Positions 17,963 through 26,845 of a stretch of DNA of 64,000 nucleotides are shown in pieces. A model generated the notes under the pieces. It was not told where the DNA came from and ran no database searches. It worked only from the letters and a program-made list of their open reading frames with translations. Both the position numbers and the translations under genes were made by a program. The DNA is from Fibrella arboris (GTDB taxonomy: Bacteria > Bacteroidota > Bacteroidia > Cytophagales > Spirosomataceae), in contig NZ_JBGGWE010000013.1 in assembly GCF_041321095.1 (NCBI RefSeq), forward strand, positions 62,001 through 126,000, in the 5' to 3' direction. Every line of letters begins with the position of its first letter. Position 1 is the stretch's first letter.

Positions 17963-18357
17963 GCTATTTGCTCGATACGCACACCCTGATCTGGGCTGTT
18001 ACTAACCCGGGTAAGTTATCAGCCACTGCCAGCGCAATTTTGACAGATGGAGCGAACGATATAGTAGTCAGTGCAATAAGTTTCTGGGAGATATCAATGA
18101 AGCATAGTCTTCAGAAACTAACACTTGAAGGCCTATCTCCTGAAGACTTTCCCAAGGCTGCTGAAGCAACAGGTTTTCGACTTTTGGATCTGGATACCGT
18201 AACCGTTTCTACGTACCACCGGCTGGCAGCTACGTATCACAAAGACCCCTTCGATCGGATGCTGATCTGGCAAGCCCTTCAACGTAACTTTCGGCTTATC
18301 AGTAAAGACGAGAACGTAGCGAAGTACGCCATCGAAGGGTTGCAGGTGATCTGGTAG
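17959..18357 (+). CDS. VapC-type PIN domain toxin
   Basis: The 132-residue PIN nuclease begins MSYLLDTHTLIWAVTNPGKLS, giving the first catalytic Asp at residue 6. Other features include SAISFWEISMKHSLQKL (the conserved Glu) and DPFDRMLIWQALQRNFRLISKDENV (the Asp pair). All acidic residues needed for Mg-dependent RNA cleavage are present, so it looks active. Its target RNA cannot be read from the sequence. It forms a type II toxin-antitoxin pair with the upstream gene. The gene ends 9 bp before the convergent haloperoxidase gene, with no terminator in between. Confidence 0.9.
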   Translation: MSYLLDTHTLIWAVTNPGKLSATASAILTDGANDIVVSAISFWEISMKHSLQKLTLEGLSPEDFPKAAEATGFRLLDLDTVTVSTYHRLAATYHKDPFDRMLIWQALQRNFRLISKDENVAKYAIEGLQVIW

Positions 18358-18366
18358 GCAGGTACG

Positions 18367-19704
18367 TTACTTTCGCACCAGTGCACGCGCGGCGTCGGCC
18401 CCATCCTGCTGTGCCCACTTCACGACCTGCTCACCAACGTTGCGGCCCAAATTCATACCCACTACGTTATCGATTCGGAAGTGGACGCCACCTTCAAAGC
18501 GCGACTCGGCGGCTTCCCTGGCTTTGTTCATAAAAAACGGGGCATCTTCCGGAAATAAATAGCCGAGAACAACGGCCCTCGCCGTAGAAATGGTTGCGTG
18601 CCCCGACGGATAACTGGGATGAGCCGGCGTGGCCAGCAGCAAAGGCACGTAGGTTGTATCATATTGATCGGGACGGATAGACCAGTAGGTGTATTTGGCG
18701 TCCCAACAGGCCACCTGCCCATCGAAAGCGGCAATGCTCACCAGCGCATACACACGGGCCGATTGTGGCGCATTCAGGTGCAGATTGTGCTCGAAGAGTT
18801 TCTGGTCGGCCGCATCTCCCCAGAAGTCGTTGACTGCCCAATAAAAGGCGCGGGTAATGGCGGCCGGCGTCTTTTTAAACTGTTTCAGCTCCTTCATCCC
18901 ATTGGCGGGTTCAGGGGGTGGCCCTGGCCGAAACTGATTACCGGCCGTAAGCACCCACGGTTTGCAATAGCCCATCATCGGTTGAATCGGCGGGCGTTTG
19001 TCAGTCCATGTACCGGTACCCGTCAGGCGTTTACCGTCCCAGACAGCATCGGAACCATCGGTTTTGGCCCGTTCAATCACAGCCAGCGCCACCCGCCGAC
19101 CCAACTCATATCCGGCTTTGACATCGCTGGGGTACGCAACGCCCGCCAATAGCCGCGACTGACAGGCGCGCTCGGCAACCCGACGTATAGAATCCGCCTT
19201 CTGAGGAAACAGATAGGCCAGAACGGTAGCAGCCGCCCCAGCCGCCACCGACTGTTCGCACGGATAAGACGGACTATCGGGAACTGGCAGGTACGGTGTC
19301 AACGCCTTGGTATGCGTTGAAGGGCGCGGACGGTTGTGGGCATATTTAGTGTTCCATGCCGCGATGGTGGCGTCATAGATAGCCACGTTCATCAGGGCTT
19401 TGCCACGTACCCAGGCGGGCGGAAAGCCACCGTACAGTTGCTCGATAGCCTCCTGCCAGCGATACCCTGGTGCGCCAGCATTCCAATAGTCGATCAGTCG
19501 AATGGCCGACGAATCGCGCTGTCGCTGGGCAGTAAGCATTTCCTTCTCGTCGGCTTGTGTAGCCGCAGGTGGTGGTGGTAGCCTGAACGCCTCGCCCGAC
19601 GGAATGACCCAGGTTTTCCAGGAGCCGGCCCGTTTGTCAATCTGAGCCTGACTAGTAACGGTAAGCGGTAAACCGAAAGCAATAAGCAGCAGCATAGTCT
19701 TCAT
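18367..19704 (-). CDS. Vanadium-dependent haloperoxidase/PAP2 family protein, exported
   Basis: The protein has 445 residues and an N-terminal signal (MKTMLLLIAFGLPLTVTSQAQ). The acid phosphatase/vanadium haloperoxidase core shows NRPRPSTH (first motif), HPSYPSGHATISTARAVVLG (second motif with PSGH) and SRFEGGVHFRIDNVVGMNLG (third motif with the His that holds vanadate or phosphate). All three motifs are intact. Relatives either oxidise halides with peroxide or dephosphorylate lipids; sequence alone does not separate the two. The predicted location is periplasmic. It has no obvious partner gene. Confidence 0.85.
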   Translation of the reverse strand: MKTMLLLIAFGLPLTVTSQAQIDKRAGSWKTWVIPSGEAFRLPPPPAATQADEKEMLTAQRQRDSSAIRLIDYWNAGAPGYRWQEAIEQLYGGFPPAWVRGKALMNVAIYDATIAAWNTKYAHNRPRPSTHTKALTPYLPVPDSPSYPCEQSVAAGAAATVLAYLFPQKADSIRRVAERACQSRLLAGVAYPSDVKAGYELGRRVALAVIERAKTDGSDAVWDGKRLTGTGTWTDKRPPIQPMMGYCKPWVLTAGNQFRPGPPPEPANGMKELKQFKKTPAAITRAFYWAVNDFWGDAADQKLFEHNLHLNAPQSARVYALVSIAAFDGQVACWDAKYTYWSIRPDQYDTTYVPLLLATPAHPSYPSGHATISTARAVVLGYLFPEDAPFFMNKAREAAESRFEGGVHFRIDNVVGMNLGRNVGEQVVKWAQQDGADAARALVRK

Positions 19705-19881
19705 ATACGGAAGCGTTTAACGTTGCACCAAAGTAAACGTCTCTACTCAACTACGCTAGCGGGTAAACACCCTTACAGACAAGGGTTTATACGGCTCTTA
19801 TCGAATGTATGCCTTTGACAGAGGCAACCTCTCATGAAGTGGTGCAATTTGGCTATACAGCTAAATCCAACTGGAACTCAT

Positions 19882-20290
19882 TCATTTTGCGTCAAGCAAC
19901 AACCTGAACATTGACAAATTAACGGTCTTGATTTTCGGAAATTCTAGTTCAGCCAGGACATCATAATGCCTGTCTTCGGTAACAATGAAGTGACATTAGC
20001 AGCGAAAGCGCACTCAACGAATTTGTCATCATCTGGATCATTGGTAATCAGCGGCCGTTTATAGAAGACCACAACCTGTTCAGCGTTGTCGGCCCGAGTC
20101 AGCAGTTGATATACTGGTTGGGCGTAATCAGCCGAAAAATAGCGATCGATTATCTCCACGTACTCAGACAGAATTTCGTTCGACAAACAGAGCCTGAATC
20201 GCTGTTCCTGAAGTGCTACGAGCAGCCAGTGGTAGCGCGCGACTTTGACGAAATAGCAACCAACAAACAGTTCGTGTCAACAACCTTCAT
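19882..20290 (-). pseudogene. PIN-domain toxin gene with two frameshifts
   Basis: Three minus-strand frames join into one PIN protein. Frame 1 starts at the ATG at 20290: MKVVDTNCLLVAISSKSR. A shift near 20235-20240 (two extra bases in a GC-repeat) leads to YHWLLVALQEQRFRLCLSN and on through LSEYVEIIDRYFSADYAQP and NDPDDDKFVECAFAAN. A second shift, a single missing base near 19998-20002, leads to HFIVTEDRHYDVLAELEFP and the natural end at 19882. The intact protein would belong to the COG1569 PIN toxin family. Its start overlaps the antitoxin stop by ATGA, as in a live module. Without restoration it gives only truncated products. Confidence 0.85.
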
Positions 20291-20517
20291 TCTGGCTGAT
20301 TTTTACGAAGGTCCGTGCTGAGCCACTCTTCCATTGTGTCATCGGAATAACCACGCTCTTCCCATACTCGGTCGGCGGCATGCACTGCCTTTTCAACAAA
20401 AAAATCGTTGATCAACTGTTTGATCACCAGCAGGTCTTCCTCAGGTACGTTGTTCGCATACAGGCGTAACAACTCGACCTGAGGATTTGAAAATGGGGGT
20501 GAAACTGCAGTGCTCAT
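20287..20517 (-). CDS. Antitoxin partner of the decayed PIN toxin
   Basis: The 76-residue protein begins MSTAVSPPFSNPQVELLRLYANNVPEEDLLVIKQL and ends DDTMEEWLSTDLRKNQ. It resembles the small helical antitoxins that sit upstream of COG1569 PIN toxins and is intact. A 4-bp overlap with the toxin start supports the assignment. With the toxin gene broken, it may be a bystander or an anti-addiction remnant. Its 5' side runs into the remnants of pyruvate carboxylase and DUF4160, so its promoter may have been replaced. Confidence 0.7.
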   Translation of the reverse strand: MSTAVSPPFSNPQVELLRLYANNVPEEDLLVIKQLINDFFVEKAVHAADRVWEERGYSDDTMEEWLSTDLRKNQPE

Positions 20518-20642
20518 CGTCGTTGTGTTTACTCAAAGTCACGTTTTTTCAAGAAGACGCAGAATTACCGGGCAAGCCCCCGAAAAGTGGCAACTGTCCC
20601 AAGAGAATACTTCCCCGAATTATTGCAGACATGATCCAAAAC

Positions 20643-20680
20643 CGCCTCATATTCAGCATAGACTGCATGAATACGAGGCG
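20643..20680 (-). pseudogene. DUF4160 gene fragment
   Basis: The minus strand encodes PRIHAVYAEYEAV, nearly the same as PHIHAIYAEYEAL in the larger DUF4160 remnant at 21267. The flanks diverge and no full gene remains. At the DNA level 38 bp match 21390-21430 with a few changes. Confidence 0.65.
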
Positions 20681-20713
20681 ATTGAAGCGGTGGACCGCTT
20701 ATAATGAATAGAA

Positions 20714-20898
20714 CTACGCCATTTCGATAACCCACCAGTCGTCTTGTTCGACAACGGTGCCTTCTTTAAGAAGCACCTGCTTGACGGTGCCGGCTTGCTG
20801 GGCCGCCACGATGCTTTCCATTTTCATGGCTTCGATCACGAACAGCGGCTGGTTCTTTTTCACTTCATCGCCGGGCTTCACCAGAATGCGCGTCAGGC
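20714..20898 (-). pseudogene. Duplicated 3' end of pyruvate carboxylase
   Basis: About 185 bp repeat the last 61 codons of the pyc gene (compare 21491-21672), including the biotinylation motif AMKM and the stop codon. There are roughly half a dozen base changes and one extra codon, giving DDWWVIEMA rather than DDWVIEMA. The copy has no start and cannot be translated as such. Its upstream end (20898) is fused to the DUF2442 gene, which takes its stop codon from this fragment. Confidence 0.9.
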
Positions 20899-21270
20899 AG
20901 CTTTGGCCAGAAGATCTCCAGCTATTGGAACAAGCCGATATTCCTCGATCGGTCGGCTGGCTTCATAAAGTACATCGGGGTCCAGCATCAATGGGGTCGC
21001 AACCTTGGTTGGGTGCTTGTTTTCATCAATGGTAAGATGGGACACAAGGATGAGCGCCCATTGAAGCGTTTTGCTTTCGGCGATGGAAACGAGCTTAAAT
21101 GTAGCGTAATCGAACAGGCGTGATAAGTCGGAATCGTCGGCTGGCGATACGCCCCAACTCGTTAGTAAATCGTTAAAATCCAGTACCCGAATTTCACCAG
21201 TTGTCCAGCGAACCGTGATTTTAAACGGTTCGATCTTGATAATCTCCGTTATGCGTGGTAAACCTTTCAT
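20893..21270 (-). CDS. DUF2442 protein with a 3' end altered by a duplication
   Basis: The 125-residue protein begins MKGLPRITEIIKIEPFKITVRWTTGEIRVLDFNDL, matching the DUF2442 domain (a small beta-rich domain with a motif around the predicted ligand site); the rest is less conserved. The start ATG overlaps the stop of the upstream DUF4160 frame by 4 bp. The last two codons and the stop lie inside the copied pyruvate carboxylase fragment, so the native C-terminus has been changed. DUF2442 and DUF4160 genes are often paired, and such pairs are suspected to form toxin-antitoxin-like modules; that is not proven. Activity here is doubtful because the partner lacks its start. Confidence 0.75.
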   Translation of the reverse strand: MKGLPRITEIIKIEPFKITVRWTTGEIRVLDFNDLLTSWGVSPADDSDLSRLFDYATFKLVSIAESKTLQWALILVSHLTIDENKHPTKVATPLMLDPDVLYEASRPIEEYRLVPIAGDLLAKAA

Positions 21271-21458
21271 TGGATTTTTTGTAAACGAACAAATTCCTCA
21301 ATCAACATCTCCTGCTTTCCTTCCAGCCAGTCACGTACCCGCTTGAACTGCTTACCAGGTAAATCACCAATTAAAATCTCACGTGTTCGTAAATCAATCA
21401 GCGCCTCATATTCAGCATAGATTGCATGAATATGAGGGGGATTGTGGTCAGTACAATT
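21267..21458 (-). pseudogene. DUF4160 gene truncated at its 5' end
   Basis: The frame reads DHNPPHIHAIYAEYEALIDL, then EILIGDLPGKQFKRVRDWL and ends RLQKIQ, clearly the DUF4160 domain. The N-terminal 15-20 residues of the family (the segment before DHNPPH) are missing, and the frame is closed by a TAA at 21459. No ATG is found before EMLIEE near the end. It sits directly downstream of the pyc stop (21491) and overlaps DUF2442 by 4 bp. Confidence 0.75.
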
Positions 21459-21490
21459 TTATGCTATCAACCATTGAAATCAACATATGG

Positions 21491-24400
21491 TTACGCCATT
21501 TCGATAACCCAGTCGTCTTGCTCGACAACGGTGCCTTCTTTGAGGAGTACCTGCTTGACGGTGCCGGCTTGCTGGGCCGCCACGATGCTTTCCATTTTCA
21601 TGGCTTCGATCACGAACAGCGGCTGGTTCTTTTTCACCTCGTCGCCGGGCTTCACCAGAATGCGCGTCAGGCGACCTTGCAACGGTGAGCCGATGTCGGC
21701 GGGTTTGCCTACTTTCTGGTTCTGCGCTTTCACCACTTTCTGGGCTTTGTCACGCACCTGAACCTGGCGGCTCTGCCCGTTTAGCTCGAAGGTGATCATT
21801 CGCATACCCGACGCATCGGCCTCCGACATGAACAGCAGCCGAACCAGGATATTCTTTCCTTCGGCAATCGGCACCAGAATCTCTTCGTTGGGTTTCAGGC
21901 CGTAGAAGAAAGCGGGTGTTGGAATGATGCTGACATCGCCGTACTGGTCAATGGCTTTGTAGTATTCCTCATACACCTTGGGGTACATCTGGTACGAGAG
22001 GTAATCCAGGAAGCCGTCGTTGCGGGGGAACGCCTCCTGGAATTTAGTAAAATCAGCGTCGAAATCGATCGGAGCCAGGTGCTCGTTGGGGCGCCCGGTA
22101 ATGGGCTCTTCGCCTTTCAGCACGACCTTCTGAATGTCTTCGGGGAAACCACCGTAGGGCTGACCCAGAATGCCCTTCATCAATTCCTTGACCGACTCGG
22201 GGAACGATAGCGATTCGCCGCGTTGCAGCACATCGTCGGCGGTCAGGTTGTTGGCCGTCATGAAGATCGCCATATCGCCCACCACTTTCGATGAAGGCGT
22301 TACTTTGATGATGTTGCCAAACAGCTGATTGGCTACCGAGTAGTTCTTTTTCAGCGTTTCAAACTTGTCGCCCAGCCCCGTGGCGATGGCCTGTGGTTTC
22401 AAGTTCGAGTATTGCCCGCCGGGAATCTCGTTCTCGTACACTTCGGCGCTTCCGGCCTTCATGCCACTCTCGAACGGATAGTAGTATTCCCGAACGTCTT
22501 CCCAGTAGTTGGAGTAGGCATTCAGCGACGGCAGATCAACGGGACATTCACGCTCGTGGCCCTGCATCATCGCCACCACCGAATTGAAATTGGGCTGCGA
22601 CGTGAGGCCCGACAACGCGCCCAGCGCACAATCGACAATATCCACCCCGGCGTCGATGGCTTTCAGGTACGTTGCCGCCTGAATGCCCGCCGTGTCGTGC
22701 GTGTGCAGGTGAACGGGAATGCTTAATGACTTTTTCAGTTCACCCACCAGCAACTGCGCGTCGAGGGGTTTCAGCAGACCGGCCATGTCTTTGATACACA
22801 GCATATGCGAGCCTTCGTCTTCGAGCTGCTTCGCCATGTCGAGGTAGTACTGAAGCGTATACTTGTCGTCGATACCACTGTAGCAAATGGCCGCTTCGGC
22901 AATGGCGTTGGTTCGCTCACGAACGGCGCGGATGCTCACTTTCATGGCCTCGACCCAGTTGAGCGAGTCGAAAATACGGAAGACATCGATGCCCGTTTCG
23001 GCTGATTTCTCCACGAATTTCTCGATCAGGTTATCGGGGTAGGCCGAGTAGCCTACGGCGTTGGAGCCCCGGAACAGCATCTGCAAGAGCATATTCGGCA
23101 TGGCTTCGCGCAGGGCAGCCAGCCGCTTCCACGGACTCTCGTAGAGGAACCGCATCGACACGTCGAAGGTAGCACCGCCCCACACTTCCATCGAGAACAG
23201 TTCAGGGTGATTTTTGGCAAAGCCTTCGGCTACTTTCTGCAAATCCTGGGTACGTACCCGCGTGGCCAACAACGACTGATGGCCGTCACGGAAGGTGGTA
23301 TCGGTATACAGAATTTGCTTCTGATCGCGTACCCAGTTGGCGAAGCCCTCGCGGCCCAGTTCGTTCAGGCGGTCGCGGTTACCGGCCGGGTACGTTCCAT
23401 ACTGGTCATAAATCGGAACAACGGGCGTACGGAATACCTTGCTGTCGTCGCGTTTTTTCACTTCTGGATTGCCATTCACGATCACTTCGCCGAGGTACCG
23501 CAGCACCTTCGTGGAGCGGTCTTGCGGCTGGCGCAGCTTGAACAGCTCGGGATGGCTTTCGATGAACGACACCCGTGCCTCACCCCGCTGGAAAACCGGG
23601 TGGTCGATCACGTTCATCAGGAACGAGATATTGGTTTTCACCCCCCGGATCCGGAATTCAACCAGCGCCCGCTGCAGGCGTTGGGTGGCTCCTTTCAGGG
23701 TACGTCCCCGTGCCGACACCTTCACGATCATCGAATCGAAGTAGGGCGAGATCTTAACGCCGGGGTAGCTGCTGCCTTCGTCGAGACGGATACCGAAGCC
23801 GGCGGCGTTCCGGTAGGCGATGATGGTACCAAAATCGGGCTTGAAGCCGTTGGCGGGGTCTTCCGTCGTGATCCGGCACTGAATCGCGTAGCCATTGAGC
23901 GGCACCTCATCCTGGTGGTTGATGTAGATCCCGTTGTCGGACAGCCTATAGCCCATGGCAATCAGAATCTGCGACCGTACGATATCGATACCCGTCACCT
24001 CTTCCGTGATCGTGTGCTCGACCTGAATCCGGGGATTTACCTCAATGAAGTAGATATGCTCTTCTTTATCGACCAGGAACTCAACCGTTCCGGCGTTGCT
24101 GTAACCGGCGGCCTTACCAATCTTGAGCGCATAGGCGTACAGTTGTTCGCGCGTTTCCTGTTTCAGGCCGAAAGACGGAGCCACTTCAACCACTTTCTGG
24201 AACCGCCGCTGTACCGAACAGTCACGTTCGTACAGGTGAATCAGGTTGCCATGCGTGTCGCCAAGCAGCTGAACCTCAATGTGTTTGGGATCTTCAATGA
24301 ATTTTTCGAGGAAGATCGTATCATCGCCGAATGCGTTTTTGGCTTCATTCTTGGCTTCGGTAAATGCTTTTTCAAAGTCATCCGGGTTACGAACCACGCG

Positions 24401-24925
24401 CATCCCGCGTCCGCCACCACCGGCAGCGGCTTTCACCATCACCGGAAAACCAATCCGATTGGCCTCTTCCGACGCCCGTTCTGCCGACATGTTCTCTTCG
24501 CGCGAATCGGGAATCAGCGGGACGTTGGCGGTGGTGGCCAGGTTCTTGGCGCGCACTTTGTCGCCGAGCGCTTCCATGGCTTCGGGCGTGGGGCCAATGA
24601 AAATAATGCCTTCTTCGCGGCACCGCCGCGCCAGATTGACGTTCTCGGATAAGAACCCGTAGCCAGGGTGAATGGCGTCTATTTTCTTGCTTTTTGCCAG
24701 CAGAATGATGCCTTCTACGTCGAGATACGGTTTCAATGCATCTTCGTCGCGCCCGATCTGGTAGGCTTCGTCGGCTTTATAGCGGTGAAGCGAATAACGG
24801 TCTTCGTAGGTGTAAACGGCTACGGTGGTGATGCCAAGTTCGGTGGCTGCCCGCATGATGCGGATGGCAATTTCACCCCGGTTTGCAACCAGCAGGCGGT
24901 TGATAGGACGGATATAGTCTTTCAC
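21491..24925 (-). CDS. pyc: Pyruvate carboxylase
   Basis: This biotin enzyme converts pyruvate, bicarbonate and ATP to oxaloacetate in the cytoplasm. The 1144 residues hold a full biotin carboxylase (about 1-450, with KAAAGGGGRGMR and EVNPRIQVEHTITEEVTG), a carboxyltransferase TIM barrel (about 530-830, TTFRDGHQSLLATRVRTQD and HTHDTAGIQAATYLKA), a PC linker and a C-terminal biotinyl domain with FVIEAMKMES (biotin Lys about 1110). It ends DDWVIEMA. The length is standard for single-chain enzymes. Gene order after it is unusual: its 3' end is copied at 20714-20898, beyond a DUF4160/DUF2442 pair. The upstream 375 bp gap holds the promoter. Confidence 0.97.
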   Translation of the reverse strand: MKDYIRPINRLLVANRGEIAIRIMRAATELGITTVAVYTYEDRYSLHRYKADEAYQIGRDEDALKPYLDVEGIILLAKSKKIDAIHPGYGFLSENVNLARRCREEGIIFIGPTPEAMEALGDKVRAKNLATTANVPLIPDSREENMSAERASEEANRIGFPVMVKAAAGGGGRGMRVVRNPDDFEKAFTEAKNEAKNAFGDDTIFLEKFIEDPKHIEVQLLGDTHGNLIHLYERDCSVQRRFQKVVEVAPSFGLKQETREQLYAYALKIGKAAGYSNAGTVEFLVDKEEHIYFIEVNPRIQVEHTITEEVTGIDIVRSQILIAMGYRLSDNGIYINHQDEVPLNGYAIQCRITTEDPANGFKPDFGTIIAYRNAAGFGIRLDEGSSYPGVKISPYFDSMIVKVSARGRTLKGATQRLQRALVEFRIRGVKTNISFLMNVIDHPVFQRGEARVSFIESHPELFKLRQPQDRSTKVLRYLGEVIVNGNPEVKKRDDSKVFRTPVVPIYDQYGTYPAGNRDRLNELGREGFANWVRDQKQILYTDTTFRDGHQSLLATRVRTQDLQKVAEGFAKNHPELFSMEVWGGATFDVSMRFLYESPWKRLAALREAMPNMLLQMLFRGSNAVGYSAYPDNLIEKFVEKSAETGIDVFRIFDSLNWVEAMKVSIRAVRERTNAIAEAAICYSGIDDKYTLQYYLDMAKQLEDEGSHMLCIKDMAGLLKPLDAQLLVGELKKSLSIPVHLHTHDTAGIQAATYLKAIDAGVDIVDCALGALSGLTSQPNFNSVVAMMQGHERECPVDLPSLNAYSNYWEDVREYYYPFESGMKAGSAEVYENEIPGGQYSNLKPQAIATGLGDKFETLKKNYSVANQLFGNIIKVTPSSKVVGDMAIFMTANNLTADDVLQRGESLSFPESVKELMKGILGQPYGGFPEDIQKVVLKGEEPITGRPNEHLAPIDFDADFTKFQEAFPRNDGFLDYLSYQMYPKVYEEYYKAIDQYGDVSIIPTPAFFYGLKPNEEILVPIAEGKNILVRLLFMSEADASGMRMITFELNGQSRQVQVRDKAQKVVKAQNQKVGKPADIGSPLQGRLTRILVKPGDEVKKNQPLFVIEAMKMESIVAAQQAGTVKQVLLKEGTVVEQDDWVIEMA

Positions 24926-25300
24926 AGAATCAAAGGATGATACATCGCATAGCTATTGACAGATTCGTAACAAACAGGTAGACACGATTCTGCCAGTGCA
25001 TTAGCGCCGCAAATTTGTTGAAAATTCGGCAAAACGATCGACCTACAAAATATTCATTGGAAAAGGCATATTTTTCGATGAATAGTGCAGTAAGCCGTTT
25101 CTATCAGATGAAGTGTGCGAGCAGAGAGGCCTAAAGGTAGGTGATTTACCGGTTGGCACCTCCCTGCACCAACCCGTTCTACCCACAGTTTTATTCACAC
25201 GCGTGTCGCGTAAACGGCTCACCCGAGCCGGATCACCGGTACCCGGCTAACAAAGGCTATTCGTTTTTTACGTAGTTTCATCAAAAAATCCTACCCTGCT
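24926..25300. other. Divergent intergenic region between pyc and the aldehyde dehydrogenase gene
   Basis: These 375 bp must hold two divergent promoters. I saw no exact TAnnTTTG element at either end, no hairpin over 10 bp, and no small gene. Confidence 0.4.
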
Positions 25301-26731
25301 ATGATCGCTCAGTCTCCCGAAACTACCCTGAATGAACCCGTTCAGGCGGCCTTCAGTCAGTTGCGTCAACACGCCGCCACAATGGCCTTAACAACCGCCT
25401 CTGAACGCATTGAGCGGTTGAAGCGGGTAAAGTTGTGGATTGAGGCCAACAAGCCAGCCATTCATGCAGCGATGCATGCCGATTTCAGGAAACCAGCGGC
25501 AGAGGTTGACCTGGGCGAGCTGGTCGGGCTGATGGGTGATCTTCGGTACACGATCCGGCATCTGAAACAGTGGATGAAGCCACAGCGGGTGCCAACACCT
25601 CTCTCGCTGGTGGGCACCAGTGGCTACCTGCAGTATGAACCAAAGGGCGTTGTGCTGATTATCGCGCCCTGGAATTACCCATTCGATCTGATGGTGGGCC
25701 CGCTCATTGCGGCGCTGGCAGCGGGCAATGTCTGTATGCTGAAACCATCTGAACTGACACCCAATACATCGGCCCTGCTGAAGCGGATGGTCGGCGAGTT
25801 GTTCCCGCCCGAAGAAGTGGTGCTTTTTGAAGGGGCGGCTGACACGGCGCAGGCCATGATGGAACTGCCTTTCAACCATATTTTCTTTACCGGCAGCCCG
25901 GCACTGGGCAAAGTGGTGATGGCCGCCGCTGCCAAACACCTGGCCTCGGTCACGCTCGAACTGGGCGGCAAGTCGCCCTTTGTGGTCGATGAAACGGCCG
26001 ACATTCAGAAAACAGCAGAGATTCTGGCCTGGGCCAAGTACTTCAATAACGGCCAGACCTGCATTGCGCCCGATTACCTGCTGGTGCATGAATCGGTGAA
26101 AACGCCGTTACTGAATGCAGTAAAGGCAGTGGTGGAACGAATGTATGGGTCCGACGCCGCTAGCCGCGCTACGTCTGACAGTTATGCCCGGATTGTCAAT
26201 CAGCGCCATTTTCAGCGTGTCAAGGGGCTGCTCGACGATGCCGCCAGAAAAGGCGCTACCGTGTTGCTGGGTGGCCGGACCAATGAAGCGGACAACTTTA
26301 TCGAGCCCACGCTGATCGATGGCGTCACTGACGCGATGCACATCATGCAGGAGGAGATTTTCGGTCCATTGCTACCCGTGGTCAGCGTGAAGAATCTGGA
26401 CGAGGCGCTCCAGCATATTAACAGCCGCGAAAAGCCGCTGGCTCTGTATATCCACAGCAGGAAACAGGCGCATATCGACTACCTGATCAGCCGGACATCG
26501 GCCGGCGATACGGTGATCAACGATGCCATGATTCATTTCACCAACCCGGAAATGCCGTTTGGCGGCATCAATAACAGCGGCATTGGTAGTTACCACGGCT
26601 ACTTCGGCTTTCAGGAACTCTCTCACCGGCGAAGTATTCTGCGCCGCCAGTTCGGCACCATGAAATTCCTGTATCCGCCCTACACCGACCGCGTTCGGAA
26701 GCTTATTAGCTGGGCGGTGAAATTGTCGTAG
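25301..26731 (+). CDS. NAD(P)-dependent aldehyde dehydrogenase family protein
   Basis: The 476-residue enzyme oxidises aldehydes to acids. Motifs include IIAPWNYPF, FTGSPALGK (cofactor loop), VTLELGGKSPFVVD (general-base Glu) and YFNNGQTCIAPDYLL (nucleophile Cys). The C-terminal LYPPYTDRVRKLISWAVKLS is mildly amphipathic, like fatty-aldehyde dehydrogenases (ALDH3 type), which fits the short N-terminus. Substrate preference cannot be read. It stands alone and is closed by a 36-bp palindrome shared with the convergent globin gene. Confidence 0.92.
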   Translation: MIAQSPETTLNEPVQAAFSQLRQHAATMALTTASERIERLKRVKLWIEANKPAIHAAMHADFRKPAAEVDLGELVGLMGDLRYTIRHLKQWMKPQRVPTPLSLVGTSGYLQYEPKGVVLIIAPWNYPFDLMVGPLIAALAAGNVCMLKPSELTPNTSALLKRMVGELFPPEEVVLFEGAADTAQAMMELPFNHIFFTGSPALGKVVMAAAAKHLASVTLELGGKSPFVVDETADIQKTAEILAWAKYFNNGQTCIAPDYLLVHESVKTPLLNAVKAVVERMYGSDAASRATSDSYARIVNQRHFQRVKGLLDDAARKGATVLLGGRTNEADNFIEPTLIDGVTDAMHIMQEEIFGPLLPVVSVKNLDEALQHINSREKPLALYIHSRKQAHIDYLISRTSAGDTVINDAMIHFTNPEMPFGGINNSGIGSYHGYFGFQELSHRRSILRRQFGTMKFLYPPYTDRVRKLISWAVKLS

Positions 26732-26740
26732 CTCCTATTT

Positions 26741-26836
26741 CAACACAGAGGAACAGAGGTAACGCAGAGAACACAGAGTTTCTATTTTTTAAAATAACTT
26801 CTGTGTTCTCTGTGTTACCTCTGTTCCTCTGTGTTG
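26741..26836. terminator. 36-bp palindrome, bidirectional terminator
   Basis: Arms 26741-26776 and 26801-26836 pair with one mismatch around a 24-base AT-rich loop. It lies between two convergent genes (aldehyde dehydrogenase and globin). The arm is built of repeated CACAGAG/AACAGAG words, a style seen in unrelated bacterial genomes. Confidence 0.8.
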
Positions 26837-26845
26837 ATCTATAAA

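Noticed and set aside
19882..20186. 80-codon frame as a separate small gene
   Set aside because: It is the middle part of the frameshifted PIN gene; the homology continues in other frames on both sides.
23207..24652. Plus-strand open frame of 481 codons inside pyc
   Set aside because: It is fully antisense to the biotin carboxylase domain, has no domain pattern, and arises from codon bias.
25388..26089. Minus-strand open frame of 233 codons in the aldehyde dehydrogenase gene
   Set aside because: It is antisense to a conserved gene, with His/Gln-rich composition typical of a shadow frame.
26741..26836. CACAGAG word array as a possible CRISPR
   Set aside because: It is an inverted repeat with one loop, not direct repeats with spacers.
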